Assembly (NCBI RefSeq): GCF_014650555.1
Contig: NZ_BMVE01000014.1
Span: 124,001 to 188,000 of the forward strand
Length of the DNA stretch: 64,000 nt
Source of the DNA: Streptomyces goshikiensis
Lineage (GTDB): Bacteria > Actinomycetota > Actinomycetes > Streptomycetales > Streptomycetaceae
Reading direction: 5' to 3'
Under the pieces are notes generated by a model that saw only the letters and a program-made list of their open reading frames with translations, was not told where the DNA came from and made no database searches. Every line of letters starts with the position of its first letter. Position 1 is the stretch's first letter. Made by a program: the position numbers and the translations under genes. Shown one piece after another: positions 16,821 to 25,885 of this stretch.

Positions 16821-17999
16821 TTAGGGCTGGCGGGGCCGTTCGTAGGGCTGGAAGCGGGCGGGCGGGTGGTCGAGGGGGAGGGCAGGGTCCCAGGCCGTCA
16901 GGCACTGGGCGCTCGGCACGAAGAGCGGCTGGGGCAGTGCGTCGGCGGGCCAGAACCTCCAGGACCCCAGGGCTTCCTCACGCTGGTGGGGGGTGCCCGT
17001 CCAGCGGGTGACGAGGACGGGGACCGTGATCCGGACGACGTCGCCCACCCGGTCCAGGAGTGTGCCGAGCACCTGCACGGCATCGGGGTCGGCCACGATC
17101 CCGGCCTCCTCGTGGAGTTCACGGACAGCGGCCTCGGCAAGGCTCTCGCCTGGCTCCACAGTTCCGCCGGCGAGCTCCCAGGCTCCGCGGCGGTGCAGCC
17201 CAAGCAGGACGCCCTTCGGGCTGGGGACGATCACGCCGACGCCCAGCGCGGCCGTCGGTGCCGGTGGAGCGCTGCTGCGTGGGCGGCTCGGTACCCGCTC
17301 GGGGCGACGGGCAGAGTAGAGCCGGTAGGAGACAGGGCTGTCCGGCTGCGGGGAGTCGATCGCGGTGACCGACTCCATGATGAGGCCGCGCTCGCCGAGG
17401 AGGTCCTCCCACAGCTGCGGAGTCAGCGTCCACATGTTCACACGATGGTCCTCGATGGTGCCGGGCAGCCGCAGGATCTCGGGCCGAGCAGCTACCTGGG
17501 TAGCGGGGCCGACCCCGGCGGAGTTCGTGTGCAGCGCGGAGAAGAGCAGGCGCCCGCCGGGCCGAAGAGCGTTCGTGAGGGCGGGCAGGAGCCGGGCCGG
17601 GTCCAGGTACGGGACCGAGCAGACGGAGTAGATCAGGTCGTACGGATCTGAGTCCCGCAGGTGGTCCACGGCGTCCGCGCACACCAGGCGCAGGCCCGGA
17701 GTCTGCGGGTATCGGGCCAGAGCACGCTCGTGCTGCGTGGGGGAGGCGTCCACGGCGGTGACGTCGGCGCCCGCGGCGGCCAGTCGGGCGGCATGCCGTC
17801 CCAGACCGCTGCCGAGGTCGAGGACCCGCAGTCCCGATACCTCGCCGAGGACCTCGATTCCGGGCCCGGCGCCCTCGATTCCCCAGTTCCACTGCTCCAG
17901 TTCGGGCGGCTCGATCCCGCGGGCCATTTGGTGTCTCCCGTAGGTGTTCCACATTGCGACGGTGTCCCTCTCGGTGGTCAACACGTCCTCCTTCAGCAA
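16821..17999 (-). CDS. Methyltransferase-Nudix fusion protein
   Basis: 392 aa. Residues 1-240 are a class I methyltransferase: motif I VLDLGSGLGRHA, TAVDASPTQ and LRPGGRLLFSALH. A short Pro/Ser-rich linker leads to a Nudix domain (about 245-375) with the box GGTVEPGESLAEAAVRELHE plus EAG. The N-terminal WNTYGRHQMARG segment is typical of small-molecule methyltransferases. A Nudix domain joined to a methyltransferase could clear a nucleotide by-product or act on the same substrate. It starts 12 nt after the previous gene's stop, so the two are co-transcribed. Domain calls are firm; chemistry is unknown. Confidence 0.82.
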   Translation of the reverse strand: MLKEDVLTTERDTVAMWNTYGRHQMARGIEPPELEQWNWGIEGAGPGIEVLGEVSGLRVLDLGSGLGRHAARLAAAGADVTAVDASPTQHERALARYPQTPGLRLVCADAVDHLRDSDPYDLIYSVCSVPYLDPARLLPALTNALRPGGRLLFSALHTNSAGVGPATQVAARPEILRLPGTIEDHRVNMWTLTPQLWEDLLGERGLIMESVTAIDSPQPDSPVSYRLYSARRPERVPSRPRSSAPPAPTAALGVGVIVPSPKGVLLGLHRRGAWELAGGTVEPGESLAEAAVRELHEEAGIVADPDAVQVLGTLLDRVGDVVRITVPVLVTRWTGTPHQREEALGSWRFWPADALPQPLFVPSAQCLTAWDPALPLDHPPARFQPYERPRQP

Positions 18000-18011
18000 G
18001 CGGGGCGGGGG

Positions 18012-18590
18012 TCAGGGGCGCAGGGCGAAGCAGCGGAGCACGTCGAGGTCGGCGGTCTGGACGCTGAACCAGCCGGAGGTGAGGAGCTCGGTCTCGGCGG
18101 GGCTGATCCCGAGGCTGTGGAGGGGGTCGGTGTCCTCGCGGCGGCCTGCGATTTCGGTGACTACCCAGAAGATCCCTCCGGGCGCGAGGAGGTGGCGGAC
18201 GCGGCTGAGGAAGGCCCCCTTGTCGTCCATCCACCGGTAAACCAGACGGCAGGTGATGACCGCGTACGCGGGATCCGGCAGGGCCGTGAGGTCGCCGGTG
18301 GTGATATCGGCGCACCGCCATGCCGGCTCTGAGCCGGGCCGTGCGTCATGGGACGCGGCGAGGTCTACGGCTGTGGGGGAGATGTCGATGCCGGTGGTGC
18401 GGTATCCACGCTCGTGGTGAAGGTGGCGGGCCAGGGAGCCGTCACCGAAGCCGACGTCGAGGGCCGGACGCCCGCGGCCGGCGCCGAGGCGCTCGTCCAT
18501 CAGGCGTGCCTCGGCACCGTCGAGGTGCCGGTACCGGCGGCCCCCGGACCACAGCGCCTCCCAGTAGTCGGCATTCACGATCGTCGTCAC
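18012..18590 (-). CDS. Class I SAM-dependent methyltransferase
   Basis: 192 aa. The ATG at 18590 overlaps the stop of the MFS gene (ATGA). Motif I is ALDVGFGDGSLARHL, with TGIDISPTAVDLA and the post-motif LLAPGGIFWVV. It lacks any additional domain. Length and motifs fit small-molecule methyltransferases. It is the second methyltransferase of this operon, so the pathway may carry two methylations, or one of the two genes may have another role. Confidence 0.8.
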   Translation of the reverse strand: MTTIVNADYWEALWSGGRRYRHLDGAEARLMDERLGAGRGRPALDVGFGDGSLARHLHHERGYRTTGIDISPTAVDLAASHDARPGSEPAWRCADITTGDLTALPDPAYAVITCRLVYRWMDDKGAFLSRVRHLLAPGGIFWVVTEIAGRREDTDPLHSLGISPAETELLTSGWFSVQTADLDVLRCFALRP

Positions 18591-19882
18591 GATGCTCCTT
18601 CACGGGCGGGCGGCACGGCGGTCCGCGCGAGCGGGGAAGGCATCTCCCGCAGCGCGCGGACGGGGGAAAGGATGAGGAGGACCACGGGGACGGTCTGGAG
18701 GACCGCGCCGACGGCGAGGGTGCCGCGTACGCCCAGGAGGAGAACCAGAGCGCCGGCGACCGCCGCCGCGACGGGTCGGACTCCGGCGGTCAGTGTGGTG
18801 CTCGCGGCCTGCATGCGGCCCTGGAAGCGTGGCTCGCACAAGGTCTGCCTCAGGGACCTCTGGCTCGTCCCGGAGGCCGTCGCCCAGAACAACTGCGCTG
18901 CCAGCGCCGCTGCGAGGACGATCTGCCAGATGAGGCCGGGTCCGGCCAGCAGCAGGGGGATCTGGGTTAGCGGGCTGACAGCGAAGCCAATGATGATCGT
19001 CGGTCCGATGCCGATACGGTAGGCGACGCGCGGGGCGAGGAGCGCCCCGGCCAGACTGCCGGCCCCACCCACCCCCATCATCACGCCGAACGAGCTCGGG
19101 GACATGAGCAAGCTGGTCAGCAGGTAGTACGCCCAGTACGTGTTCATGATCGCGAGGCCGAAGCTCAGCGTGGACAGGGCAGCGATCACCGTACGGATGG
19201 TGGGCTGCCCGGCCACGTAGCGCAGGCCCTCACCGATGTCCCGCGCGAGGCTGCGGCGGCCCCCGGCCGGTGCGGCGGCCGGCTCGGGCGTGCGGATGCG
19301 CCACACGAGAAACGCGGAGACGAGGTAGGACAGGACGTCGGCGAGGATCGAGCGGGCGGCGCCGACGGCGCCGACCAGCGCGGCGCCCACGTTGCTGCCC
19401 GCGCTGTCTGCCACCGACGAAGCGGCGCCCAGCCGCGAGTTCGCGTGCTGCAGCAGGTCAGCCTCGACGAGGACAGGCAGATAGCTGATGGACGCCGAAC
19501 TGTGCACGATCTTGGCGATGCCGAGTACGACGGCCACCGCGTAGAGCTGGCCAACGCCGAGCACCCCGGCGAAGGCCGCGGCCGGAATCGTCGCGAGGAC
19601 TGTGGCAGCGGCGAGGTCCGCGGTGATCATCAGAGGGCGCTTGGCATGCCGGTCCGAGAACGCGCCGGCCGGGAGCGCCACGATGGCGTTCGGAAGCTGG
19701 CCAAGGAAGGCGAGCAGCGCGATCTGGGTGGTGGAGGCATCGAGATCGAGCACGGCCAGGGTGGGGAGGGCGACGGTGCTGACCGCCGAGCCTGTCAGGC
19801 TCGCGCACTCGCTGCCGACGAGACGCCGCAGGTCCGGGGAGACGCGCTTCCGGACCTTGGCCGGCTGGGTGGAGGTCGTCAC
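18587..19882 (-). CDS. MFS transporter
   Basis: 431 aa with about 12 hydrophobic segments and the inter-helix loop AFSDRHAKRPLM, a variant of the MFS GxxxDRxGRR motif between helices 2 and 3. The C-terminal half has a second set of six helices. The ATG at 19882 overlaps the Nudix stop, and its own stop overlaps the methyltransferase start. Members of this group export drugs or small metabolites. Together with the ABC protein upstream, the operon has two export-type systems. Confidence 0.83.
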   Translation of the reverse strand: MTTSTQPAKVRKRVSPDLRRLVGSECASLTGSAVSTVALPTLAVLDLDASTTQIALLAFLGQLPNAIVALPAGAFSDRHAKRPLMITADLAAATVLATIPAAAFAGVLGVGQLYAVAVVLGIAKIVHSSASISYLPVLVEADLLQHANSRLGAASSVADSAGSNVGAALVGAVGAARSILADVLSYLVSAFLVWRIRTPEPAAAPAGGRRSLARDIGEGLRYVAGQPTIRTVIAALSTLSFGLAIMNTYWAYYLLTSLLMSPSSFGVMMGVGGAGSLAGALLAPRVAYRIGIGPTIIIGFAVSPLTQIPLLLAGPGLIWQIVLAAALAAQLFWATASGTSQRSLRQTLCEPRFQGRMQAASTTLTAGVRPVAAAVAGALVLLLGVRGTLAVGAVLQTVPVVLLILSPVRALREMPSPLARTAVPPAREGAS

Positions 19883-20352
19883 CCGGTCTCACCACCCGGC
19901 AGCTGTGGGGCGATGACGTTCGCGTAGAGCTGGCCGGTGGCGAAATGGGTCAGGACCTGGTGCGTGAACGGATGGCAGTCGGGCGGCGGCGCAGCAGGAT
20001 CCACCCACACGAGTTTGCTGTGCGTCTGCGGCTCGCGGTTGTACGGGGTGCCCTCCCACTCCCGCACCGTGAAGACGGCGCCGATCACCCGTTCACCGTC
20101 CGCCGCGTGGAAGTGGGTCAGCTGGCAAAACCGCAGCCGGTCCGGGGCGAGGCGGATGCCGACTTCCTCGGCGAGCTCGCGCGCCGCACCCTCGTCAAGG
20201 AACTCGCCTTCCTCCAGGCGACCCCCGACCACGGTCAGCATCCCGGGGGAGTGCCACGACGTCTCCCGGTGCCGCACGGTCAGGACCCAGCCGTCGCCGG
20301 GGCGCTGGAGCAGGACCATGACGTTGCCGATACTTCGGTGTACGGCGCTCAC
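19879..20352 (-). CDS. Nudix hydrolase
   Basis: 157 aa from the GTG at 20352, which overlaps the APH-like gene's stop (GTGA). The Nudix box GGRLEEGEFLDEGAARELAE plus EVG is complete. The flanking sequence (VMVLLQRPGDGWVLTVRHRE and HFHAADGERVIGAVF) resembles MutT/ADP-ribose-type hydrolases. It is tightly coupled to both neighbours. The substrate is presumably a nucleoside diphosphate derivative. Confidence 0.85.
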   Translation of the reverse strand: MSAVHRSIGNVMVLLQRPGDGWVLTVRHRETSWHSPGMLTVVGGRLEEGEFLDEGAARELAEEVGIRLAPDRLRFCQLTHFHAADGERVIGAVFTVREWEGTPYNREPQTHSKLVWVDPAAPPPDCHPFTHQVLTHFATGQLYANVIAPQLPGGETG

Positions 20353-21236
20353 GGCCGTTCCTCCCTCATGAGGCGGTCCAGGGTCCGCCGGCCCCGGGCC
20401 GTGACGAGCTCGTCTCCGTTGTCCGGACCCCAGGCCATGCAGTTGACCGCGTCCAGCGCGGTCAGACAGCGCAGGGCTTGACGCTCGGCGTCGGTGAGAG
20501 ACCGCCCGTAGCCCCGGAAGAACGCCTTCTCGCGGTCCGGATGGTCGGCCCACTGGGTGGCTGTGAGGATGACGAAGTCCTGCACACGGGCCGCCGGCCT
20601 GGCCCGCTCGAAATCGATGGGCGCGAGCACGCCCTCGGACACCATCCAGTTCCTGGGCTGGTTGTCGCCATGGATGTAGCCGACGGGAACGGGGCCGACG
20701 CGGCGAAGCCGGGCAGCGTGGTCCCGGATCAGCTGCCGCTCGTCCTCGGTCAGCCGGCCCCCGGCGCGAGCGAGATACCTCTCTGCTCCGTCTGCAGCGG
20801 CGTCCGGGGAGGCTTCGGCCTCGACCCGATCGGAGCGGCCGAGTTCCCCGGCCTCGTGAAGCCGGGCACACAGCACTCCTGCCTGCTGGTGCACCGCCCG
20901 CCACTCGACGGTGTCCAGGCCGAGCTCCTTCGCCGGGGCGCCGGGGACCGCGGTGAGCAGCATGACCAGGTCCCGGGCCTGGCTGTCGACGAGCTGCGGT
21001 GCCCGGCTGTGCCCCAGGACAGGAACGACATGACGGTACGCCCGGCTCTCCCGCATGTAGAACTTCTCGCTGGGCGAGACCTTCAGGTACCAGGAGACCC
21101 CGCCGATTCCCTCCAGCTCCCACACCCGGGAGCGGTCCCAGTCGTGCGAGGCGTCACGTACCGCCGCGACGGCCCCGATCCGTTCCTCAGCCCAGCGCAG
21201 CAGCAACGCGGGCAGAGTCTCCGGCGTCTGCTTCAC
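20349..21236 (-). CDS. Aminoglycoside phosphotransferase-like kinase
   Basis: 295 aa from a GTG at 21236 with GGAGGG upstream, overlapping the stop of the 25-codon ORF. The catalytic loop is IHGDNQPRNW (HGDxxxxN) and the metal-binding Asp is in PIDFERARP. The N-lobe has SWYLKVSPSEKF with the nucleotide-binding Lys. The APH fold phosphorylates antibiotics, sugars, choline or other small molecules. In this operon it may phosphorylate a pathway intermediate or give self-protection. Confidence 0.8.
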   Translation of the reverse strand: MKQTPETLPALLLRWAEERIGAVAAVRDASHDWDRSRVWELEGIGGVSWYLKVSPSEKFYMRESRAYRHVVPVLGHSRAPQLVDSQARDLVMLLTAVPGAPAKELGLDTVEWRAVHQQAGVLCARLHEAGELGRSDRVEAEASPDAAADGAERYLARAGGRLTEDERQLIRDHAARLRRVGPVPVGYIHGDNQPRNWMVSEGVLAPIDFERARPAARVQDFVILTATQWADHPDREKAFFRGYGRSLTDAERQALRCLTALDAVNCMAWGPDNGDELVTARGRRTLDRLMREERP

Positions 21237-21310
21237 GCTGCGCTTCCCTCCATGGACGAGGCGAGTGCACGCCGGCCGAGCACCTCGGCCGCGTTGTGGA
21301 AATCAGGCAC
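21233..21310 (-). CDS. 25-residue peptide gene coupled to the APH-like gene
   Basis: GTG start with GGGAG 7 nt upstream; translation gives VPDFHNAAEVLGRRALASSM followed by EGSAA. Its TGA overlaps the GTG of the APH-like gene in a GTGA, the same coupling used by the other genes of this operon. It sits between an ABC exporter and the kinase. It may be a leader peptide for coupling, a precursor peptide, or a functional microprotein. No RiPP family was recognised, and there is no Cys. Support comes from ribosome site, overlap and position only. Confidence 0.5.
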   Translation of the reverse strand: MPDFHNAAEVLGRRALASSMEGSAA

Positions 21311-21376
21311 GGGCTTCTCCCTCGGTGAGGTGCGGCCCGCCGCTTCGCGCGCGGGCCGCAGGGGCAGGCGAGGTGG

Positions 21377-23266
21377 TCAGCGGTCCTCGGAGAGCGCGAG
21401 GAGCTCCGCGAAGGTCCCACCGCCGTGGACAAGATCGTCAAAGCGGCCCTGCTCAGAGATGCGGCCGTCTTCCATCACGACGATGTGGTCCGCGATCTTC
21501 GTGTTCTCCAGGCGGTGGGTGACCATGATGGTGATCCGGTCGGCGGCGATCGCTTTGATCTGTTCGAAGATCAGGTGCTCACCGCGAGGGTCCATCTGGG
21601 AGGTCGGCTCGTCCAGGATCAGCAGCTCGGGCTGGCGGTACAGGGCGCGGGCGCATGCCTCGCGCTGCCACTGGCCGCCGGAGAACTCGACACCTCCCCA
21701 GATGTCGCGGGCCTGGAGGCTGTCCAGGCCGTTGGGCAGTTCTTCGATGGCTTCGCGCAGGCCGACCGCGTCGATGGCCTCCCACACGGGGCCGTCGTCG
21801 TGGGTGCGGGGCTGGCCGAGGGTGATGTTCTCACGCACCCGCAGCGGCCACCTGGCGAAGTCCTGCGGGACCAGGCCGGTGCGGCGCCAGACGCTGACCG
21901 GGTCGGTGGCGGCAAGGTCGCTCCCATTCCAGGTGACCCGGCCTTTGTCGCTCAGGTAGATCCCCGTGAGCAGTCGCAACAGGGTCGACTTCCCCGAGCC
22001 GTTCGCTCCGACGACTGCGAGGATCTGCCCGCGCTCCAGGGTGAGGGAGACGCCGTCCACCGCGGGGCGGTCCTTGCCTGGGTACTGGTAGACGACCTCT
22101 TCGAGCCGGATTTCCTCGACCGGGCCGGTGATCTCGTGCGGTCCGCGCTGGGGTGTACGGGCGGCGGCTTCGTCGAGGAAGGACTGCATGTCGCTGAGGT
22201 AGAGGCTGGTGTGGAAGATCGCGGCGCCGTTGATGACGACCTGGGAGAGGGCGGCGAGTGCGGTCTGGACGGCGATGACGGCCGTGGCAGCGATCGCGGG
22301 TTCGATCCTGCCGGTCACGGCAAGCCAGGCGAGCGCACCCCAGGTCGCCAGGAGGAACACGCCGCCGGCCAGCGCGGAAAGCAGGGAGATCCTCAGGGTC
22401 CGGGGCGCGGCGGCCAGGTTCCTGCGGTCGCACCGGTCGGACAGGGCCCGGTACCAGTAGACGAGGTAGTCGGTCATCGAGTTCGCGCGGACCTCGTCGC
22501 CGTACTGGGAGGCCGTGGCCCACCAGCGCATCATTCCGCGCACGTTCCTGTCGGAGATGTTGGAGTAGTGGATCTCGTAGTCGACGCGGGCGGTCAGGAC
22601 GGCGCCGATACCGGCCGGGAGCACGGCGAGGAGCAACAGAGGCAGCATCATCACGTTCAGCAGGGACAGGACGCTGCCGGCGGTGACCAGGCGGATCAGG
22701 GAGGACATGAAGCGCTGGGCGTCGGTGACCATCACGTGGGTGCGGACCACCCCCATCTCGGCCGCTTCCTGACGGTCGGAGAAGCCGTCCCCGGCATAAG
22801 CGGCGGCCTCGACCCGGCAGACCGCCTCGACCAGGGCACTGTCCGTCTCCGAGGTCAGCCGGGGAGTGATACGCCGCTCGGCGTAGGTGGCCACGGCCCC
22901 CGAGACACGGTTCATCGTGGCGGCGAGCGCGACCACGAGCAGCGCGGGCAGCGCCCCGTGAAGACGGTCCCTGGCGCTTCCAGCGCCGAGTACGGGCCCC
23001 ATCGCGCGGGCGGTGGCGGCCAGCAGCACCGCGGCGGATACGCCCGTGATGACCTGGCACCCGATCAGGAGCCGGACGGCCTGCCGGTCGGTCCGCCACG
23101 ACAGGCGGCCGATCCGGGCCAGGACGGAAGGGAGCGTGGCGCACATCTTCCGGAAGGAGACCTCAGCGAGCGGATTGACGGAGTACTGCCCGCTGTAGGT
23201 GATTTCCGCCGGCGGCGGCGGGGGCGGTGTGTCGGCCGGTTTGCCGTGCAGTCCGGATGTGGTCAT
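21377..23266 (-). CDS. ABC transporter, fused permease and ATPase
   Basis: 629 aa. The N-terminal part has about five or six membrane helices after a Pro-rich start (DTPPPPPPAEITYSG); the ATPase begins near residue 380. Motifs: Walker A GANGSGKST, signature FSGGQWQ, Walker B LLILDEPTS and the switch VTHR. This half-transporter plan works as a dimer exporting lipids, peptides or drugs. It is the first gene of the long minus-strand operon, 66 nt before the small peptide gene. A palindrome AACACATGTGTT lies upstream. Confidence 0.85.
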   Translation of the reverse strand: MTTSGLHGKPADTPPPPPPAEITYSGQYSVNPLAEVSFRKMCATLPSVLARIGRLSWRTDRQAVRLLIGCQVITGVSAAVLLAATARAMGPVLGAGSARDRLHGALPALLVVALAATMNRVSGAVATYAERRITPRLTSETDSALVEAVCRVEAAAYAGDGFSDRQEAAEMGVVRTHVMVTDAQRFMSSLIRLVTAGSVLSLLNVMMLPLLLLAVLPAGIGAVLTARVDYEIHYSNISDRNVRGMMRWWATASQYGDEVRANSMTDYLVYWYRALSDRCDRRNLAAAPRTLRISLLSALAGGVFLLATWGALAWLAVTGRIEPAIAATAVIAVQTALAALSQVVINGAAIFHTSLYLSDMQSFLDEAAARTPQRGPHEITGPVEEIRLEEVVYQYPGKDRPAVDGVSLTLERGQILAVVGANGSGKSTLLRLLTGIYLSDKGRVTWNGSDLAATDPVSVWRRTGLVPQDFARWPLRVRENITLGQPRTHDDGPVWEAIDAVGLREAIEELPNGLDSLQARDIWGGVEFSGGQWQREACARALYRQPELLILDEPTSQMDPRGEHLIFEQIKAIAADRITIMVTHRLENTKIADHIVVMEDGRISEQGRFDDLVHGGGTFAELLALSEDR

Positions 23267-23329
23267 CGGGTCCCCCTGGATTGCCGTTCGGATGCTGTCG
23301 CAAGCTCAACGACAGCCGATGATTTTTCG

Positions 23330-23341
23330 AACACATGTGTT
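23330..23341. promoter_or_regulatory. 12-bp palindrome AACACATGTGTT
   Basis: A perfect palindrome in an unusually A/T-rich patch, about 65 bp upstream of the ABC gene start on the minus strand. The position fits an operator for the exporter operon. Confidence 0.4.
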
Positions 23342-23635
23342 TCGGTCGGCCATGAAACCCCGGAATGAAGCGCCTCTTGGATCGTGGGAGCTACACCGAC
23401 CCGTGCCCTGCAACGCCTGTGTCACTATGGGCGGTTGGCCGAATCGCCGAGGGTTTCAGGCGTCGCAAGGGCGCGGGCGGGTTGGGGCCGATCGGGCTGG
23501 GCGGGCTTGTAGAGTTCGAGGCTTCTCGTACTCCACGGACCTCTGTGGAGCAGACTGTGCACGTGCCCGTTGGCCGCCTTCGAACGGCCGGTCTCGGCGG
23601 AATCCCCCTTCGTGGCGACATGGGGGTGAGCAGCT

Positions 23636-23960
23636 GTGGCGATCACTGCTTCCGACATCGCGGGCGTGCTCGCCGCGTACCTGGAGCGCTTCCCTCAGGA
23701 CGCCGGTCAGCTGACGGAGTCGCTGCGTCTCCTGACCGAAGGTCAAGGGCTCGCCTGCCGCCGAACCTTCCCGATGCACGTGACCGCCGGAGCCCTGCTG
23801 GTACGGGACGGCGGCGAGGTCTTGCTGATCGAACACCGCGCGTACGGGATCACTTTGCAGCCAGGTGGGCATCTCGAAGCGGCCGATACCACGCTGCTCG
23901 GAGCCGCCCTGCGAAAGCTCTCCGAGGAGACCGGAATCGACCCCGAGCTGGTCGTCCGGG
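23636..23960 (+). pseudogene. Nudix hydrolase, 5' half only (broken by inversion)
   Basis: The GTG at 23636 begins VAITASDIAGVLAAYLERFP and continues through RAYGITLQPGGHLEAAD and LRKLSEETGIDPELV. This is the N-terminal half of a Streptomyces Nudix protein, although the box has Lys where Glu of REL is expected. After about residue 108 the frame turns into Arg/Pro-rich nonsense. The missing C-terminal half can be read on the opposite strand (23973-24095), showing that the 3' part has been inverted. Confidence 0.75.
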
Positions 23961-23965
23961 CCCGG

Positions 23966-24305
23966 CCTGGCGCTCTGCCTGCTCCAACGGGTACCAGGCG
24001 GCCCCCGTCACCTCGGACTCCTGGATGCGTCCAACCTCCGCTGCGGCCGTCGCGAAGGCATAGCCGGTGTCCAGGTGGTAGTGGGCTGGCTCATCCTTCG
24101 CGGACCTGGCCGCACCTACCCGAACTCGACATATGCGGGGTGCGCCGGGAGGGGGCGCGCGGGCTACGACGCGCACGCCTTCGGCGGAGTCGACGTACTC
24201 GTAGGTCACCTCGCTCTGGTCGCTGCGCCGGACGCTGTCGCGGCACACCACCCGGACGCCGCTGTACTGGGCGGTCGACGAGATCGGGCTCCAACCATCA
24301 ATCAT
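23966..24305 (-). pseudogene. Chimeric Nudix relic: N-terminus of one gene joined to inverted C-terminus of another
   Basis: The minus strand opens with MIDGWSPISSTAQYSGVRVV and YEYVDSAEGVRVVA, nearly the same as the first 48 residues of the Nudix protein at 16026-16619. After a 22-residue junction it reads DEPAHYHLDTGYAFATAAAE and VTGAAWYPLEQAE, the typical C-terminal half of the other Nudix type whose N-terminal half lies on the plus strand at 23636-23960. No complete Nudix box remains here. A small inversion plus loss of DNA explains both fragments. Confidence 0.75.
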
Positions 24306-24410
24306 GATCGGTTCCTCCTTCGAGGGGGTTGCGGACAGCACGGACCGGCCGCGGGCGCGACGGCGGCGGCCTAAGACGCGTGGTCGGGGCTGGAAGGGCG
24401 GGAGCGCGAG

Positions 24411-25538
24411 TCAGGTGTCGAGGAAGGTGAAGGCGACCGCCGGGAAGCGGCGGCCGTTGACCTGGAGGGCGAGGGAGTAGGAGCCGGGGGCGACCTTCCA
24501 GCGTGCGGTCGAGCGCAGCGGGTACGACTTGGCGAGCCGCAGCTCCTGGCCCGGCTCGGCGGTGGCGCGGCGCACGAAGGCCACCTTCTCCCGCGGCCGG
24601 TCGCTCGGCCCCGTGGTGACGATCACGATCATTACGTGGACGGGGGCGGTCGCGGTGGCGGTGAGAACGGCGGAGAATTCCAGGGTGTCGCCGTCGCGGA
24701 GTTCGGTGCGTTCCAGGACGAGCGGGGTGAGGGCGATGGGTGCGTCGTGGGCATAGCCGAGGAGGGCGTAGGCCGGAGACCAGCCCTCCTTCAGCCGGTT
24801 GCTCAGGGCGTTGCGGGCGAGGAAGGCGAACCGCTCGCCGGTGACCCGGCCCGAGGTCTTCCACCGCTGGAGGGTGGCCAGCACGAGGTCGGGCCGGGTC
24901 GCGGCGATGTCCCCCAGGTGGTTGGCCACGGAAGTCCGGACGTAGAGGTGCGGATCGTCGTAGAGGGTTTCGAGGAAGGGCAGGCCCGCGTCGGCGGGGA
25001 GCGCGACTCGTGGGGCCCAGGGAAGCAGGGGTCGGGTGGCCTCGCTCGCCAGCCGGCGTACCCGGAAGTCCTCGTCGCGACTCCACGCGTCGACGGCCTT
25101 CATCGTCTCGTCAGGGAACTCGGCGAGAAAGTGCCGCACCGGGAGCTCGGAGGAGAAGTGCCCCGTCATGCGGGCGAGCGCAGCAAGTGACCGCTCCAGG
25201 TGCTCCGCGGTGCGCAGGTACCGGGAGACGTAGTCGGAGTGGGGGCTGTAGAGGTGCAGCCCGAAGTCGTTGCTCACCCCGGCGGCCGCAGGCGTCGGCG
25301 GCAGCGAGCGCAGCAGGATGTCGAGCGCGTCGGGCCCGGTGACCGGGAGGTGGTCGTGCAGGCCCTGGCTGGTTCGGGCGATCCGGGCGCTCAGCTCCAG
25401 TCGGGGAAGGTCCGCCATCACCGACGCCACGAAGTCGTCGGCCTCGAACTCGGGGCACACGGCGTGGACTTCGCAGCCGATGCGGGCGATGCGCTCGGCG
25501 TTGAGAGCGATCTCTTTCAGGGGAACCTTCGCGGTCAT
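24411..25538 (-). CDS. DNA alkylation repair-like protein (AlkD/HEAT repeats)
   Basis: 375 aa from the ATG at 25538 (a GTG two codons earlier is possible). The sequence is mainly helical. A HEAT-type section includes VDAWSRDEDFRVRRLASEAT and DPHLYVRTSVANHLGDIAAT, the signature region of AlkD-like glycosylases that recognise alkylated bases without flipping. The C-terminal 120 residues form a beta-rich domain (LEFSAVLTATATAPVHVMI) found in longer members. It is flanked by pseudogenes but appears intact. Confidence 0.75.
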   Translation of the reverse strand: MTAKVPLKEIALNAERIARIGCEVHAVCPEFEADDFVASVMADLPRLELSARIARTSQGLHDHLPVTGPDALDILLRSLPPTPAAAGVSNDFGLHLYSPHSDYVSRYLRTAEHLERSLAALARMTGHFSSELPVRHFLAEFPDETMKAVDAWSRDEDFRVRRLASEATRPLLPWAPRVALPADAGLPFLETLYDDPHLYVRTSVANHLGDIAATRPDLVLATLQRWKTSGRVTGERFAFLARNALSNRLKEGWSPAYALLGYAHDAPIALTPLVLERTELRDGDTLEFSAVLTATATAPVHVMIVIVTTGPSDRPREKVAFVRRATAEPGQELRLAKSYPLRSTARWKVAPGSYSLALQVNGRRFPAVAFTFLDT

Positions 25539-25618
25539 GGGCACACCCTAGGGCCGGCTACGGGCGCCCCTCGTGTTCTCGGCGCGGGTCATCCGCCGGT
25601 GTGAACGCGGGGGCTCGG

Positions 25619-25881
25619 CTATCGGACGGCGGCGCGGTACAGCAGGCGACGGTGGCGGGAGCTGTCGCAGGGGGAGGCGCTGTGGAGTGTGGCGAGGTTG
25701 TCCCACACGACCAGGTCGCCCTGCTCCCAGCGGTGGGTGTAGACGTACGGCACGCTGGTCGTGTGAGCCAGCAGCTTCTTCAGCAGCGCACGGCTCTCCT
25801 GTTCGGCGAGCGTGGTGATGCCTCTGATCACCATGGGGCCGAGCAGCAGGGAGCGGGCGCCGGTGGCGGGGTGGACGGGGG
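25619..25881 (-). pseudogene. TauD/TfdA dioxygenase, C-terminal fragment cut by an IS
   Basis: Encodes PVHPATGARSLLLGPMVIRG through WEQGDLVVWDNLATLHSASP and ends with an Arg-rich segment. It contains the distal metal His (in TLHSAS) and the Arg that binds 2-oxoglutarate in this family. Joined to the N-terminal fragment at 26830-27399 across one copy of CTAG, the reading frame is continuous (278 residues). Confidence 0.85.
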
Positions 25882-25885
25882 CTAG

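Noticed and set aside
20349..23266. Class V lanthipeptide/thioamitide-like cluster (APH-like kinase, peptide and ABC exporter)
   Set aside because: No HopA1-like partner, no Cys/Ser/Thr-rich core peptide and no cyclase are present.
21478..23368. A 600-codon plus-strand open frame opposite the ABC gene
   Set aside because: Composition (Gly/Asp/Val-rich) is typical of an antisense frame of a Streptomyces gene; the minus strand has all ABC motifs.
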